Below, piece after piece: positions 9,090-18,355 of a stretch of DNA of 64,000 nucleotides (positions are counted from its first letter, which is position 1; every line of letters starts with the position of its first letter). The notes beneath the pieces are model-generated. The model did no database searches. It was not told the DNA's origin and saw only the letters and a list, made by a program, of their open reading frames with translations. A program made the translations under genes and the position numbers. The stretch comes from Micromonospora zamorensis (GTDB taxonomy: Bacteria > Actinomycetota > Actinomycetes > Mycobacteriales > Micromonosporaceae), in NCBI RefSeq assembly GCF_900090275.1, contig NZ_LT607755.1, positions 4,650,001-4,714,000 of the forward strand, in the 5' to 3' direction.

Positions 9090-9262
9090 CCGGCCATCAT
9101 GGCGGCGCGCGCAGTGGGCGTCGTCACCCGGGCGCGGGTCGACTCCGGGTCAGCACGCGGTCGATGGTTGGCGGTCGGGCAGCTCGACACGCCGAACGCC
9201 GCGCTGCTGAGCTGCCAGGGATCGTTCGCGGGCACGTACTGCTGCCGTTTTCATGATGAGGG

Positions 9263-9334
9263 GTGGGCGCGGCAGGTTTCGAACCTGCGACCCCCCGCTT
9301 GTAAGGCGGGTGCTCTCCCACTGAGCTACGCGCC
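9263..9334 (-). tRNA. tRNA-Val (anticodon UAC)
   Basis: Read on the reverse strand, the acceptor arm is GGGCGCG pairing with CGCGCCC, followed by discriminator A. The D arm is AGCTCAGTGGGAGAGC. The anticodon stem CCCGC/GCGGG encloses loop CUUACAA, giving anticodon UAC. The T arm is GCAGG-TTCGAAA-CCTGC. CCA is not encoded. The gene is single, not in a cluster, and lies upstream of ahpE on the other side of a short hairpin-rich spacer. Confidence 0.95.
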
Positions 9335-9412
9335 CGGATCGCCCGTGCGGCGGGCCGGTGGTGGGCAAGCTTACCTTGCCCGCCACCGGTCCCGGCGCAC
9401 GGCGTACCCCGG

Positions 9413-9877
9413 TCAGACGGTCGCTGCGGCGATGGCCTTGCGCCAGCCCTGCTGGTCGCGGGCCTCGCCCGGGCCGTTCATCTCGGCGAAGCGGACCACG
9501 CCGGCCTTGTCGATGACGAAGGTGCCCCGGTTGGCGAACCCGGCGACGTCGTTGAAGACCCCGTACGCCTGGGCGACACCGCCGTGCGGCCAAAAGTCGG
9601 CCAGCATGGGGAACTGGTAGCCCTCGCGGTCAGCCCAGATCTTGTGGCTGTAGGCCGAGTCGACGCTGACGGTCAGCACCTGGACGTCGTCGTTCACGTA
9701 CTCGTCGAGGTTGTCCCGTATCTCGGACAGCTCACCCCGGCAGGTGCCGGTGAAGGCGAGCGGGTAGAAGACCAGCAGGACGATGCGCCTGCCCCGGAAG
9801 CCCGAGAGCCGGACCTCCTGGTTGTTCTGGTCCTTCAGCACGAAGTCCGGTGCCTCGGCACCAACCTCGATGGGCAT
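9413..9877 (-). CDS. ahpE: one-cysteine peroxiredoxin AhpE
   Basis: A 154-residue thioredoxin-fold peroxidase. The peroxidatic cysteine is C46 in FYPLAFTGTCRGEL, and no second cysteine exists. Long stretches such as FPMLADFWPHGGVAQAYGVFN and ANRGTFVIDKAGVVRFAEMN match my recollection of Mycobacterium tuberculosis AhpE (Rv2238c). It reduces hydroperoxides and peroxynitrite in the cytoplasm; in mycobacteria mycothiol/mycoredoxin recycles it. A DUF3052 gene follows upstream in the same orientation, as in mycobacteria, which supports the name. The start ATG at 9877 follows CGAGGAGAGTTCGC. Confidence 0.93.
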   Translation of the reverse strand: MPIEVGAEAPDFVLKDQNNQEVRLSGFRGRRIVLLVFYPLAFTGTCRGELSEIRDNLDEYVNDDVQVLTVSVDSAYSHKIWADREGYQFPMLADFWPHGGVAQAYGVFNDVAGFANRGTFVIDKAGVVRFAEMNGPGEARDQQGWRKAIAAATV

Positions 9878-9963
9878 GCGAACTCTCCTCGGGTCGGGTC
9901 ACGAAAACGGCACCGGCTTGCCACCCGGCGGTGCAGACCGCCGGGCGCGCGAAGCGGCACGGG

Positions 9964-10401
9964 CTACTTCTTGGCCTTGGCCCCTCGGCGCAGCACCAGA
10001 CGTGCGCCGCTCCAGTCCCGGCCGGCGTTGACGGTCGAGGTCTGCTGAAGGCCGGCGGTGGGTGCGGACTCCGCGACCTCACTCGGCTCGACGTGCCCGT
10101 CACGCCCCGCCTTCGGGGTGAGGAGCCACACGACCCCGTTGTCGGCCAGCGGGCCGAGGGCATCGACGAGAAGCTCGAAAAGGTCACCGTCGCCGTCGCG
10201 GTACCAAACCAGCACGGCGTCGACCACCTCGTCGGTGTCCTCGTCGACCAGATCTCCACAGCGGTCGGTCAGGGCGTCTCGGAGATCCTGGTCGACGTCG
10301 TCGTCGTACCCCATCTCCATGACGACCATCCCCGGTTCGATTCCGAACCGGTCCGCCAGGCTGCGTACCCCGTCGGCGGCCTGACCAGCGGTCGCGCTCA
10401 C
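9964..10401 (-). CDS. DUF3052 family protein
   Basis: A 145-residue acidic cytoplasmic protein of the actinobacterial DUF3052 family. Typical stretches are FGIEPGMVVMEMGYDDDVD, the acidic DLVDEDTDEVVDAVLVWYRD and GPLADNGVVWLLTPKAGRDG. The C-terminus is basic (RLVLRRGAKAKK). The function is not known. I chose the GTG at 10401 because GATGAGGAGGC lies 9-10 bases upstream; the ATG at 10419 overlaps that ribosome site. Adjacency to ahpE and, further on, aceE copies the arrangement around Rv2239c in M. tuberculosis. Confidence 0.85.
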   Translation of the reverse strand: MSATAGQAADGVRSLADRFGIEPGMVVMEMGYDDDVDQDLRDALTDRCGDLVDEDTDEVVDAVLVWYRDGDGDLFELLVDALGPLADNGVVWLLTPKAGRDGHVEPSEVAESAPTAGLQQTSTVNAGRDWSGARLVLRRGAKAKK

Positions 10402-10513
10402 TGTCGCGTGCCTCCTCATCTCGTCCCTGCTCGCGGCGTCGGTGCGACGCCGTCAGGCAAAGTCCACACAGTTGTGCGTCCGCGCGCAAGTGGCGCACCG
10501 GGTGGAACGGAAT

Positions 10514-13051
10514 TTACCGTGCCAGCAGCGTACGGGCACCGTCGGTAATGGCTTCCGCGGAGACCAGTACGTGACGTGCTGCCGGACCTAATGGTACAAA
10601 CGAGTCAACTGCCGCTACTCGTCGCGCGGCACCGACATATCCGGCGTCGACCAGCGCGGCGATCACTCCCTCGCCGACCCCGCCGGAGCGGCGTGTCTCG
10701 TCCACCACCAGCACCCGACCGGTCGCCGAGGACTCCCGGATGATGTCGGCCACCGGCAGGGGGGCCAACCAGCGCAGGTCCACCACCCGCGTGCCCACCC
10801 CCTCCTCGGCGAGGACGGCCGCTGCCCGCAGCGACATCCGCACCCCGTTACCGAAGGTGATGATGGTCAGGTCGTCCGCCGAACCGACCCGGTAGACCCG
10901 GGCCCGGCCGATCGGCACGTGCCCGGCCACCCACGCCCCCGGCTCCGGGTATCCGGCCAGCCACTCCCCGTCGCCATCGGCGTACAGGTCGCGGGTGTGG
11001 TAGAGCGCGATCGGCTCCAGGAACACGCAGACACTGCCGTCCACCGCCGCGCTGGCCAGGCAGGTCCGCAGCATGGGCGCGGCGTCGTCCGGCCGCGCCG
11101 GCACCGCGACCACCAGACCAGGCACATCCCGGAGTACGGCCACCGAGTTGTCGTTGTGGAAGTGCCCGCCGAACCCCTCCTGGTACGCCAGCCCGGCCAC
11201 CCGCACCACCATCGGGTTGCGGAACGCCCCCTGCGAGAAGAACCGCATGGTGGCCGCCTCGCCGCGCAGCTGGTCTTCGGCGTTGTGCAGGTACGCCAGG
11301 TACTGGATCTCCGGCACCGGCAGCATCCCGGCCAGCCCCGCGCCCAGGCCCAACCCCAGCACCGACGTCTCGTCCAACAGGGTGTCGAAGACCCGGGCCG
11401 CCCCGAAACGGTCGCGCAGCCCCTTCGTCACCCCGTACACGCCGCCCTTGGCAGCCAGGTCCTCACCGAAGATCGCCATCTGCGGGTGGTCGAGCATCCC
11501 GTCGGCGAGCGCCGCGTTGATGCTCTGCGCCAGGGTCATCGGCCCGCTCAGCTCCGGCGGCTTGCCACCGAACGCCTCCGCCCGGGCACCCGCGCCCGGG
11601 CCGCTGGCCCGCGCCGCGGCGTCGGCCACCGCCCGCGCCACCCGCATCGGGCGGCGGGGCGCCAACGTCGACACCACGTCGGCCGCGGAGGCGAGCTTCG
11701 GCTCGCCCAGCACCTCCTCGGCCAGCCGGCGTACCTGCCAGCCGGTCTCGTCGTACCGGGCCAGCAGCTCCTCGCCGGTCGCCACACCGGTGTCGACGAG
11801 CAGCCGCGCGGTGGCGGCCACCGGGTCCCGGTCCAGGTCCTCGGCCAGCTCGGCCGGGCTGCGGTACGCCGACTCCGCGTCCGCCCCGGCGTGCCCCATC
11901 AGCCGTACGGTGCGCAGGTGCAGCACGGCAGGCCGCCGGGTACGGCGTACCCAGGCCGCGGCCTCCGCCGCCACCGCGTACGTCTGCACCGGGTCGGCCC
12001 CGTCCGCGCTGAAGTAGCGGATACCCGGCTTGGCCCGCAGGGTCGCCTCGACCCAGCCCTCCGGTGAACGGACGCTGATGCCCAGCCCGTTGTCCTCGCA
12101 GACGAAGAGCACCGGGATGCGCAGCTTGCCGTGGTCGTACCACCCGGCGGTGTTGAAGGCGGCGGTGGCGCTGGCGTGGTTGACCGAGGCGTCGCCGAAC
12201 GAGCAGACCACGATCGCGTCCGGTGGCCAGGGAGCGTGCGCGGCGCCCGCGCCGCTGCCGGCCCGGACCCCCGCCCCGGTACGCCGCCCGGCGCTGTCCA
12301 GCCGGCGCAGCCGTTCCACGGCCAGTCCCATGCCGACCGCACGGGGCAGGTGCGAGGCGATGGTGGAGGTGGTCGGCACGATGGCCAGGTCGGCCCGGCC
12401 GAACACCTTGTGCCGACCGCCGGCGATCGGCTCCTGGCTGGAGGCGACCATGCCGCGCAGCACGTCCCGGGCCGCGTCCGCGTACGCCGCGAACCCACCG
12501 GTCGGCGGCTCGGTCCCGGACGGCTCGGACGGCTCGGACTGGTCGGCTGCCTCGGGTTCGGCGGCGGGCCCCGGGTCCACGGCTCGCTGCGGGTCCACGG
12601 CGGGCTGCGTGCCGGTGCCTGGTGGCGTGCCGGTGGCTGGTTGCGTGCCAGGGGGTGGTTGCGTGTCGGCGGCCCGCTGTGCCTGGTCCGCCGGTGTCGC
12701 CTCGGCGGCGGCCTGCGCGGCGCGCTGGCAGTAGAACGCGCCGGAGCGGTAGTGCAGCAGCGCCGGATCGGTGGGACGTAGCGCGGCGGCGACCGCGGCG
12801 TTGCCCTCGTGCCCGGCCGAGCCGATCGTGTAGAAGCCCTCCCCGAAGCTGCGCAGCCAACGGCCGGCCAGGTCGAGCTGCCGGCTGGTCACCTGTGCGT
12901 CGAACAGGTCCAGCACCTGCGCGCCGGTCAGTGGGGCGTCGTCGGTGACCGGGTCAGCGGGATCACGCCGTTGCTGCGCGGCGGGCAGCGCCGCCAGCGT
13001 CTCCCGGAATCGGTCGTCGAGGTCTTGCGGGGTGGTCACGTCGGACAGCAT
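10514..13051 (-). CDS. fused alpha-beta E1 of a 2-oxoacid (branched-chain type) dehydrogenase
   Basis: An 845-residue protein joining both E1 chains. Residues about 20-490 are the alpha-type part; the thiamine pyrophosphate region is [20 protein letters not shown], followed by [19 protein letters not shown]. Residues about 510-845 are the beta-type transketolase part, with [34 protein letters not shown] and [20 protein letters not shown]. It should decarboxylate a 2-oxoacid and pass the acyl group to a lipoyl E2, but no E2 or E3 gene is in the window. A Pro/Thr/Gln/Glu-rich insert of about 65 residues (near 115-180) interrupts the alpha part before [17 protein letters not shown]. The MarR gene 51 bases upstream may be co-transcribed. 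Confidence 0.88.
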   Translation of the reverse strand: MLSDVTTPQDLDDRFRETLAALPAAQQRRDPADPVTDDAPLTGAQVLDLFDAQVTSRQLDLAGRWLRSFGEGFYTIGSAGHEGNAAVAAALRPTDPALLHYRSGAFYCQRAAQAAAEATPADQAQRAADTQPPPGTQPATGTPPGTGTQPAVDPQRAVDPGPAAEPEAADQSEPSEPSGTEPPTGGFAAYADAARDVLRGMVASSQEPIAGGRHKVFGRADLAIVPTTSTIASHLPRAVGMGLAVERLRRLDSAGRRTGAGVRAGSGAGAAHAPWPPDAIVVCSFGDASVNHASATAAFNTAGWYDHGKLRIPVLFVCEDNGLGISVRSPEGWVEATLRAKPGIRYFSADGADPVQTYAVAAEAAAWVRRTRRPAVLHLRTVRLMGHAGADAESAYRSPAELAEDLDRDPVAATARLLVDTGVATGEELLARYDETGWQVRRLAEEVLGEPKLASAADVVSTLAPRRPMRVARAVADAAARASGPGAGARAEAFGGKPPELSGPMTLAQSINAALADGMLDHPQMAIFGEDLAAKGGVYGVTKGLRDRFGAARVFDTLLDETSVLGLGLGAGLAGMLPVPEIQYLAYLHNAEDQLRGEAATMRFFSQGAFRNPMVVRVAGLAYQEGFGGHFHNDNSVAVLRDVPGLVVAVPARPDDAAPMLRTCLASAAVDGSVCVFLEPIALYHTRDLYADGDGEWLAGYPEPGAWVAGHVPIGRARVYRVGSADDLTIITFGNGVRMSLRAAAVLAEEGVGTRVVDLRWLAPLPVADIIRESSATGRVLVVDETRRSGGVGEGVIAALVDAGYVGAARRVAAVDSFVPLGPAARHVLVSAEAITDGARTLLAR

Positions 13052-13102
13052 TACCGACGGGAGGCCGCCTCGCCCAGTGGGACACGGCTGGGGCGGGTCG
13101 GC

Positions 13103-13588
13103 TCACTCCGGCCCGCAGGGCTCCGGGCAGCCACCGTCGGACACCTTCCACACCAGGTCACGAAGGGTGCTCAGCTCCCGGTCGGTCAGCCCCGACAGGA
13201 GTCGGGAGTCAGACATCACCTCGGTCACCCGGTCCCGTTCGACGCGCCCCTTCTCGGTCACCACCAACGTCTTCTGCCGGCGGTCCGCCGGGTCGGTGCG
13301 GCGCTCGACCAACCCGGCGTGCTCCAGCTTGTCGACCAGCACCGTCACGTTCGACCGGTCGCAGCCGAGTTGGCCGGCGAGGTCACGGGCGGGCAGCGGG
13401 TGGTCCGGGTCCAGTTCACGCAACGCCCGGGCCGCCGCCGGGGTGAGTCCCAACTCGGCGAACGCGGAGCCCTGCCGGTGCCGCAGGGCGTCGCTCACGT
13501 GGGCCATCCGGCGTAGCACATCGGCGGCGAGACCGGCCCGATCCACCGGCCCACCTGCTGCGGAACCCACCTCCTGCGTCACGGCCAC
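13103..13588 (-). CDS. MarR-family transcriptional regulator
   Basis: A 161-residue winged-helix regulator. The DNA-binding unit lies at about residues 60-110: [20 protein letters not shown] is the helix-turn-helix, followed by [21 protein letters not shown], the recognition-to-wing segment with its D-x-R-DRR signature. The N- and C-terminal helices would form the dimer. The C-terminal tail CPEPCGPE has two cysteines that could be redox sensitive, which is speculation. It precedes the fused E1 gene by 51 bases in the same direction, so that gene may be its target. The GTG at 13588 is the chosen start. Confidence 0.88.
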   Translation of the reverse strand: MAVTQEVGSAAGGPVDRAGLAADVLRRMAHVSDALRHRQGSAFAELGLTPAAARALRELDPDHPLPARDLAGQLGCDRSNVTVLVDKLEHAGLVERRTDPADRRQKTLVVTEKGRVERDRVTEVMSDSRLLSGLTDRELSTLRDLVWKVSDGGCPEPCGPE

Positions 13589-13634
13589 ATCGTACGCACG
13601 GGGCCGGTCACCGAGGCCCCCGACCGAAGCCTCT

Positions 13635-13710
13635 AGATCCGCGCAACATCAGGGAAGTTGCTGTCTCGGCGCGCGTTGAGGCAGCACTTTCAGGGAAGTT
13701 GCGCGGATCT
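13635..13710. repeat. intergenic palindromic repeat, copy 2
   Basis: The arms AGATCCGCGCAAC (13635-13647) and GTTGCGCGGATCT (13698-13710) are perfect complements. The 76-bp total equals the core of the 6471-6552 element, and the inside repeats parts of it (GGAAGTTGC, GAGGCAGCA). It lies between the MarR and YjbQ genes. No open frame of note crosses it. Confidence 0.88.
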
Positions 13711-13739
13711 TGAGCGCGCGACGGCGGCGCGAGGCGCGG

Positions 13740-14153
13740 TCAGCCGGGGAGGAAGGAGAAGCGGACCTGGCGGGTGGGGTTGTCACCGTTGGTGTCGACC
13801 AGGCAGACGGACTGCCAGGTGCCGAGGGCCAGCCGGCCGCCGAGCACCGGCAGTGTGGCGTACGGCGGAATGAACGCCGGCAGCACGTGGTCCCGGCCGT
13901 GGCCGGGCGAGCCGTGCCGGTGCCGCCAGCGGTCGTCGGTGGGCAGCAGCGCGTCGATGGCGGTCAGCAGGTCGTCGTCGGAGCCGGAGCCCGTCTCGAT
14001 GATCGCGAGGCCGGCGGTGGCGTGTGGCACGAAGACGTGCAGCAGGCCGTCACCCTCAGTGGAGACGAACTGCTGGGCCTCTGCGGTGATGTCGTGGACG
14101 CTCGGGCGGGACCCGGTCCGGACGGTGATGACGTCGCTGCGCATACGTCGCAT
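13740..14153 (-). CDS. YjbQ / UPF0047 family protein
   Basis: A 137-residue protein of the UPF0047 (YjbQ) family, sometimes annotated as secondary thiamine-phosphate synthase. The signature is FVPHATAGLAIIETGSGSDDD in the first half. It is followed by RHRHGSPGHGRDHVLPAFIPP and LALGTWQSVCLVDTNGDNPTR, the end motif of the family. The fold is a small beta barrel forming trimers. The physiological role is unsettled. The start is either ATG 14153 or ATG 14144; neither has a strong ribosome site. Confidence 0.88.
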   Translation of the reverse strand: MRRMRSDVITVRTGSRPSVHDITAEAQQFVSTEGDGLLHVFVPHATAGLAIIETGSGSDDDLLTAIDALLPTDDRWRHRHGSPGHGRDHVLPAFIPPYATLPVLGGRLALGTWQSVCLVDTNGDNPTRQVRFSFLPG

Positions 14154-14167
14154 TCTGCCCGAGCGGG

Positions 14168-14515
14168 TCAGGACCCGCCGCCACCGCCACCGGAGTCCCC
14201 ACCACCCCCACCGCCGGAGTCGCCACCGCCGCCGGACCAGTCCCAGCCGCCCGAGTCGCTCCCGTAGTAGGTCGCCGGGATACCTGTGTCCGCGTGCCTG
14301 CGGGGCTGGCCGGGCACGGGCCGCGCCCTCCGGTCAGCAGGTGCCCGCAGGCCGCCGCGCAACTGGGCCGCGCCGAAGACGGCTGCGGCCAGGCCGAGGA
14401 CGATGATCGGGAGCACGGCGGGATCACCCGACAGGAGCACCCAGGTCGCTGGGATCGCCACGAGCACCCCGACCGCCAGGAGTGCACCGCCGACAACTAC
14501 TCGTCGCCCGAACAT
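14168..14515 (-). CDS. small two-helix membrane protein with Gly/Ser-rich tail
   Basis: A 115-residue protein with two membrane segments: VVVGGALLAVGVLVAIPATWVLL (about 6-28) and VLPIIVLGLAAAVFGAAQL (about 34-52). A basic linker follows, then an acidic aromatic patch (IPATYYGSDSGGWDWSGG), and it ends in repeats of GGGGGDS. I do not recognise the family. The tail is low complexity and probably disordered. It lies 14 bases upstream of yjbQ in the same direction. The coding start ATG at 14515 faces the aceE promoter region. Confidence 0.65.
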   Translation of the reverse strand: MFGRRVVVGGALLAVGVLVAIPATWVLLSGDPAVLPIIVLGLAAAVFGAAQLRGGLRAPADRRARPVPGQPRRHADTGIPATYYGSDSGGWDWSGGGGDSGGGGGGDSGGGGGGS

Positions 14516-14567
14516 GTCACCACGGTAGGAAACGAGAACAAGGGTCGAAAGCTCGTCGTCGCGCTAA

Positions 14568-14581
14568 GTTACCGGCGGGTA
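14568..14581. promoter_or_regulatory. candidate operator GTTACCGGCGGGTA upstream of aceE
   Basis: The core TACC-N4-GGTA is a small palindrome 106 bases before the aceE start. Nearly the same string (GTTACCGCCGGGTA) occurs at 37044-37057 between two other genes. The spacing and symmetry would suit a TetR-type repressor, but no regulator is identified. Confidence 0.3.
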
Positions 14582-14686
14582 CCTGTGTTGAGCGTCGCGT
14601 CAGGGGCCCCTAGACGTGACGGCGGGTGCCACCAGGGGGCAGGATGGCGCTAGAGACCTATCCCACACACAACCGAGGGAACGCCT

Positions 14687-17425
14687 GTGGCTACGGAACG
14701 CAAGCGCCCGGTGATCAGCGACGGCCTACCGAGCCAGCTTCCGGACATCGACCCTGACGAGACAAGCGAATGGGTCGAGTCGCTTGACGGTGTCATCGAC
14801 GAACGCGGCGCCAAACGCGCCCGCTACGTCATGCTGCGCCTGCTGGAGCGGGCCCGTGAGCGCCAGGTCGGGGTTCCGCCCCTGACCACCACCGACTACA
14901 TCAACACCATCCCGTCGGAACGCGAACCGTGGTTCCCGGGTGACGAGCACGTCGAGCGGCGGATCCGGGCGTACGTCCGGTGGAACGCCGCGATGCTGGT
15001 GCACCGGGCGCAGCGCCCGGAGATCGGCGTCGGCGGGCACATCTCGACCTTCGCCAGCTCGGCTTCGCTCTACGAGGTGGGCTTCAACCACTTCTTCCGG
15101 GGCAAGAACCACCCGGGCGGCGGCGACCACATCTTCTACCAGGGCCACGCCTCCCCCGGCATGTACGCGCGGGCGTTCCTGGAGGGGCGGCTCAGCGAGC
15201 ACCAGCTCGACGGGTTCCGCCAGGAGTTGTCGCACCCCGGCGGCGGGCTGCCGTCGTACCCGCACCCGCGGCTGATGCCGGACTTCTGGGAGTTCCCCAC
15301 CGTCTCGATGGGTCTCGGCGGTCTGAACGCGATCTACCAGGCCCGGTTCAACCGGTACCTACAGCACCGCGGCATCAAGGACACCTCGCAGCAGCACGTG
15401 TGGGCGTTCCTGGGCGACGGTGAGATGGACGAGCCGGAGACGCTGGGCGCCATCGGCGTGGCCGCCCGCGAGGAGCTAGACAACCTCACCTTCGTGATCA
15501 ACTGCAACCTCCAGCGGCTGGACGGCCCGGTCCGGGGCAACGGCAAGGTCATGCAGGAGCTGGAGTCGTTCTTCCGGGGCGCCGGCTGGAACGTGATCAA
15601 GGTCGTCTGGGGCCGCGAGTGGGACCCGCTGCTCGCAGCGGACACCGACGGCGCGCTGGTCAACCTCATGAACACCACGACCGACGGCGACTACCAGACC
15701 TACAAGGCGGAGTCGGGCGCGTACGTGCGGGAGCACTTCTTCGGGCGCGACGCGCGGACCCGCAAGATGGTCGACCCGCTCAGCGACGACGAGATCTGGA
15801 ACCTCAAGCGGGGTGGGCACGACTACCGCAAGCTCTACGCGGCCTACAAGGCGGCCACCGAGCACACCGGTCAGCCCACCGTCATCCTGGCGAAGACGAT
15901 CAAGGGCTGGACGCTCGGCTCGCACTTCGAGGGCCGCAACGCGACCCACCAGATGAAGAAGCTGACTCTGGAGGACCTGAAGACCTTCCGCGACCGGCTC
16001 TACCTGGACATCCCGGACAAGGCGCTGGAGGACAACCCCTACCTGCCGCCGTACTACAACCCGGGTGAGAAGTCCGAGGAGATCCAGTACCTCAAGGAGC
16101 GGCGCGAGCAGCTCGGCGGCTACCTGCCGTCCCGGCGGACCAGCACCAAGCGGCTGACCATCCCCGGTCCGGAGCGGTTCGCCGACGTCAAGCGCGGCTC
16201 GGGCAAGCAGAAGGTGGCCACCACGATGGCCTTCGTCCGCCTGCTCAAGGACATCATGAAGGACAAGGAGTTCGGCAAGCGCTGGGTGCCGATCATCCCG
16301 GACGAGGCCCGCACCTTCGGTCTCGACTCGATCTTCCCCACCGCGAAGATCTACTCGCCGCACGGCCAGCGCTACACCTCGGTCGACCGGGAGCTGTTCC
16401 TGTCGTACAAGGAGTCGACGACCGGGCAGATCCTGCACGAGGGGATCAACGAGGCCGGCTCGGTGGCCTCGTTCACCGCGGCCGGTTCGGCGTACGCCAC
16501 GCACGACGAGCCGATGATCCCGATGTACATCTTCTACTCGATGTTCGGGTTCCAGCGGACCGCCGACGGCCTGTGGGCGGCGGCCGACCAGATGGCCCGG
16601 GGCTTCCTGCTCGGCGCCACCGCCGGTCGCACCACGCTCAACGGTGAGGGCCTCCAGCACGAGGACGGCCACTCGATGCTGATCGCCGCCACCAACCCGG
16701 CGGTGGTCGCGTACGACCCGGCGTTCTCGTTCGAGATCGCGCACATCATGGAGCACGGCCTGCACCGGATGTACGGGGACGCGCAGGAGAACGTCTTCTA
16801 CTACCTGACGGTCTACAACGAGCCGATCCTTCAGCCGGCCGAGCCGGCCGGGGTGGACGTGGAGGGCCTGCTCAAGGGCATCTACCGCTACTCCCCCGCA
16901 CCGGAGGTCGACGGCCCGAAGGCCAACGTGCTCGCCTCGGGCACCGGCATGCAGTGGGCGCTCAAGGCCCAGCAGCTGCTCGCCCAGGACTGGGGAGTGG
17001 CCGCCGACGTCTGGTCGGTGACCTCCTGGACCGAGCTGCGCCGCGACGCGGTGGAGACCGAGGAATACAACCTCCTCAACCCGGGCGCCGAGGCGAAGGT
17101 TCCGTACATCCAGCAGAAGCTGGCCGACGCGGACGGGCCGAAGGTCGCGGTCAGCGACTGGATGCGTGCGGTGCCGGATCTTATCGCCCGCTGGGTGCCA
17201 GGCGACTACACGTCGCTCGGCACCGACGGCTTCGGCATGTCGGACACCCGGCACGCGCTGCGTCGACACTTCCACGTCGACGCGGAGTCGATCGTGGTGG
17301 CCACGCTGCGGCAGCTTGCCCGCAGCGGCGCGGTGGCGGCCACCGTGCCGGCCGAGGCCGCCAAGAAGTACGCGATCGACGACGTCAACGCCGCCCCGGT
17401 CGGCGAGACCGGCGGCGACAGCTGA
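14687..17425 (+). CDS. aceE: pyruvate dehydrogenase E1 component, homodimeric type
   Basis: A 912-residue thiamine-dependent E1 of the AceE type that converts pyruvate and hands the acetyl group to lipoyl E2. Visible landmarks are [20 protein letters not shown] near residue 107, the TPP-binding [20 protein letters not shown] near residue 235-255 (GDGE motif) and [19 protein letters not shown]. Also present are [19 protein letters not shown] near residue 650 and [20 protein letters not shown]. Length matches the roughly 900-residue family. The GTG at 14687 follows CCGAGGGAACGCCT. A strong hairpin follows the stop, so it is probably transcribed alone. E2 and E3 are elsewhere. Confidence 0.97.
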   Translation: MATERKRPVISDGLPSQLPDIDPDETSEWVESLDGVIDERGAKRARYVMLRLLERARERQVGVPPLTTTDYINTIPSEREPWFPGDEHVERRIRAYVRWNAAMLVHRAQRPEIGVGGHISTFASSASLYEVGFNHFFRGKNHPGGGDHIFYQGHASPGMYARAFLEGRLSEHQLDGFRQELSHPGGGLPSYPHPRLMPDFWEFPTVSMGLGGLNAIYQARFNRYLQHRGIKDTSQQHVWAFLGDGEMDEPETLGAIGVAAREELDNLTFVINCNLQRLDGPVRGNGKVMQELESFFRGAGWNVIKVVWGREWDPLLAADTDGALVNLMNTTTDGDYQTYKAESGAYVREHFFGRDARTRKMVDPLSDDEIWNLKRGGHDYRKLYAAYKAATEHTGQPTVILAKTIKGWTLGSHFEGRNATHQMKKLTLEDLKTFRDRLYLDIPDKALEDNPYLPPYYNPGEKSEEIQYLKERREQLGGYLPSRRTSTKRLTIPGPERFADVKRGSGKQKVATTMAFVRLLKDIMKDKEFGKRWVPIIPDEARTFGLDSIFPTAKIYSPHGQRYTSVDRELFLSYKESTTGQILHEGINEAGSVASFTAAGSAYATHDEPMIPMYIFYSMFGFQRTADGLWAAADQMARGFLLGATAGRTTLNGEGLQHEDGHSMLIAATNPAVVAYDPAFSFEIAHIMEHGLHRMYGDAQENVFYYLTVYNEPILQPAEPAGVDVEGLLKGIYRYSPAPEVDGPKANVLASGTGMQWALKAQQLLAQDWGVAADVWSVTSWTELRRDAVETEEYNLLNPGAEAKVPYIQQKLADADGPKVAVSDWMRAVPDLIARWVPGDYTSLGTDGFGMSDTRHALRRHFHVDAESIVVATLRQLARSGAVAATVPAEAAKKYAIDDVNAAPVGETGGDS

Positions 17426-17437
17426 ACCAGCACGACC

Positions 17438-17475
17438 AAGGAAGGGCCCGGCGCTTGCGCGCCGGGCCCTTCCTT
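17438..17475 (+). terminator. hairpin terminator after aceE
   Basis: A perfect 17-bp stem (17438-17454 and 17459-17475) with loop TTGC. The arms start AAGGAAGGGCCCGGCGC. It begins 12 bases after the aceE stop. There is no long T run, which is usual for high-GC actinobacterial terminators. Confidence 0.85.
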
Positions 17476-17497
17476 CGGTACGACCCACCCCCACTCG

Positions 17498-17574
17498 GGT
17501 CGATCATGGAGTTGTGGTGGGGGACGAAGCTGTCAAGTCACCTCGCAACGGGCACCACAACTCCATGATCGACC
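17498..17574. repeat. intergenic palindromic repeat with 22-bp perfect arms
   Basis: The arms at 17498-17519 and 17553-17574 are perfect complements (core TCGATCATGGAGTTGTGG). The whole element is 77 bp with a 33-bp centre. It has different bases but almost the same size as the 76-bp elements at 6474 and 13635. It lies just past the aceE terminator, between convergent genes. Confidence 0.9.
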
Positions 17575-17721
17575 GCAGCGGACGGCCCGGCGGACGGCCC
17601 GGCGGAGGGCCCAGCGGAGGGCCCAGCGGCGGTCCGGAGCCGGAAGCGGCGGCGGTCCGGGGTCCCTGGCGGGGATCCGGACCACCGCCGTCGCGGGTGA
17701 CGCCGGGAGGATGTGCGCTCG

Positions 17722-18168
17722 TCAGCCGACGGCGGCCAGGTCGGTGAGCCGGGCCAGCGAGTCCTCCAGGTCGGCGCCGACCCGACGTAGTCCGAGGCGC
17801 AGCAGGGCCGCCTTGACCGGACCGGCCGGCCAGCGGACGACGATGAGCCGCACGACGGTCCCGCCCTCCTCCTCGTCGGTGGTGAGCTGGACGTAGATCT
17901 CGGTGCGCGCCTCCGCACGAGCACCGGCACCCTTGGCCCGTTCCCGCCAGCCGATCAGCGTCGGCTCCTGGTAGGCGATCACCTCGGCCTCATGCGCCGA
18001 GCCGCGCCCCGCCTGGACCAGTTGTCGCCGGCCGAAGCCCTCTCCCGAGAGCACTTCGGCCGCGCGGACACCCGCCAACCAGGCCGGCAACTGCTCGGCC
18101 CGCTGGACAACATCCCAGACCACTTCAATCGGCGCCGCCACGTGCGCACTGCGTTCAACGAGGATCAT
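17722..18168 (-). CDS. SRPBCC-family (polyketide cyclase/START-like) protein
   Basis: A 148-residue single-domain protein of the SRPBCC fold, a deep hydrophobic ligand pocket. It opens with MILVERSAHVAAPIEVVWDV, the usual first strand and helix, and has AYQEPTLIGWRERAKGAGAR in the middle. A C-terminal helix follows after WPAGPVKAALLRLGLRRVGA. The role is unassigned; members bind lipids or act as cyclases or coenzyme-binding proteins. The ATG at 18168 is preceded by GGAGGAAGACGGAA, so the upstream in-frame ATG at 18198 is rejected. Confidence 0.83.
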   Translation of the reverse strand: MILVERSAHVAAPIEVVWDVVQRAEQLPAWLAGVRAAEVLSGEGFGRRQLVQAGRGSAHEAEVIAYQEPTLIGWRERAKGAGARAEARTEIYVQLTTDEEEGGTVVRLIVVRWPAGPVKAALLRLGLRRVGADLEDSLARLTDLAAVG

Positions 18169-18355
18169 TTCCGTCTTCCTCCGGTGAGGACATCCCACGA
18201 TATCGGCACTCTATGCGTTAAATCGGACTTACCTGGACGGGTTCGGAAAAAGACACGCCGATCAACCATTGCGGATTGCGCCAAGCCGGCCTATGGCGCA
18301 TTCATCGAGAGCGCCCTAAAGTCCCGAGCACGTTTCACGTTGACCGGGAGGGCGC

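Noticed and set aside
12520..12720. Repeat-like low-complexity stretch in the fused E1 gene considered as a frameshift or tandem-repeat element
   Set aside because: The frame stays open and both flanks match the same family, so it is kept as an in-frame insert.
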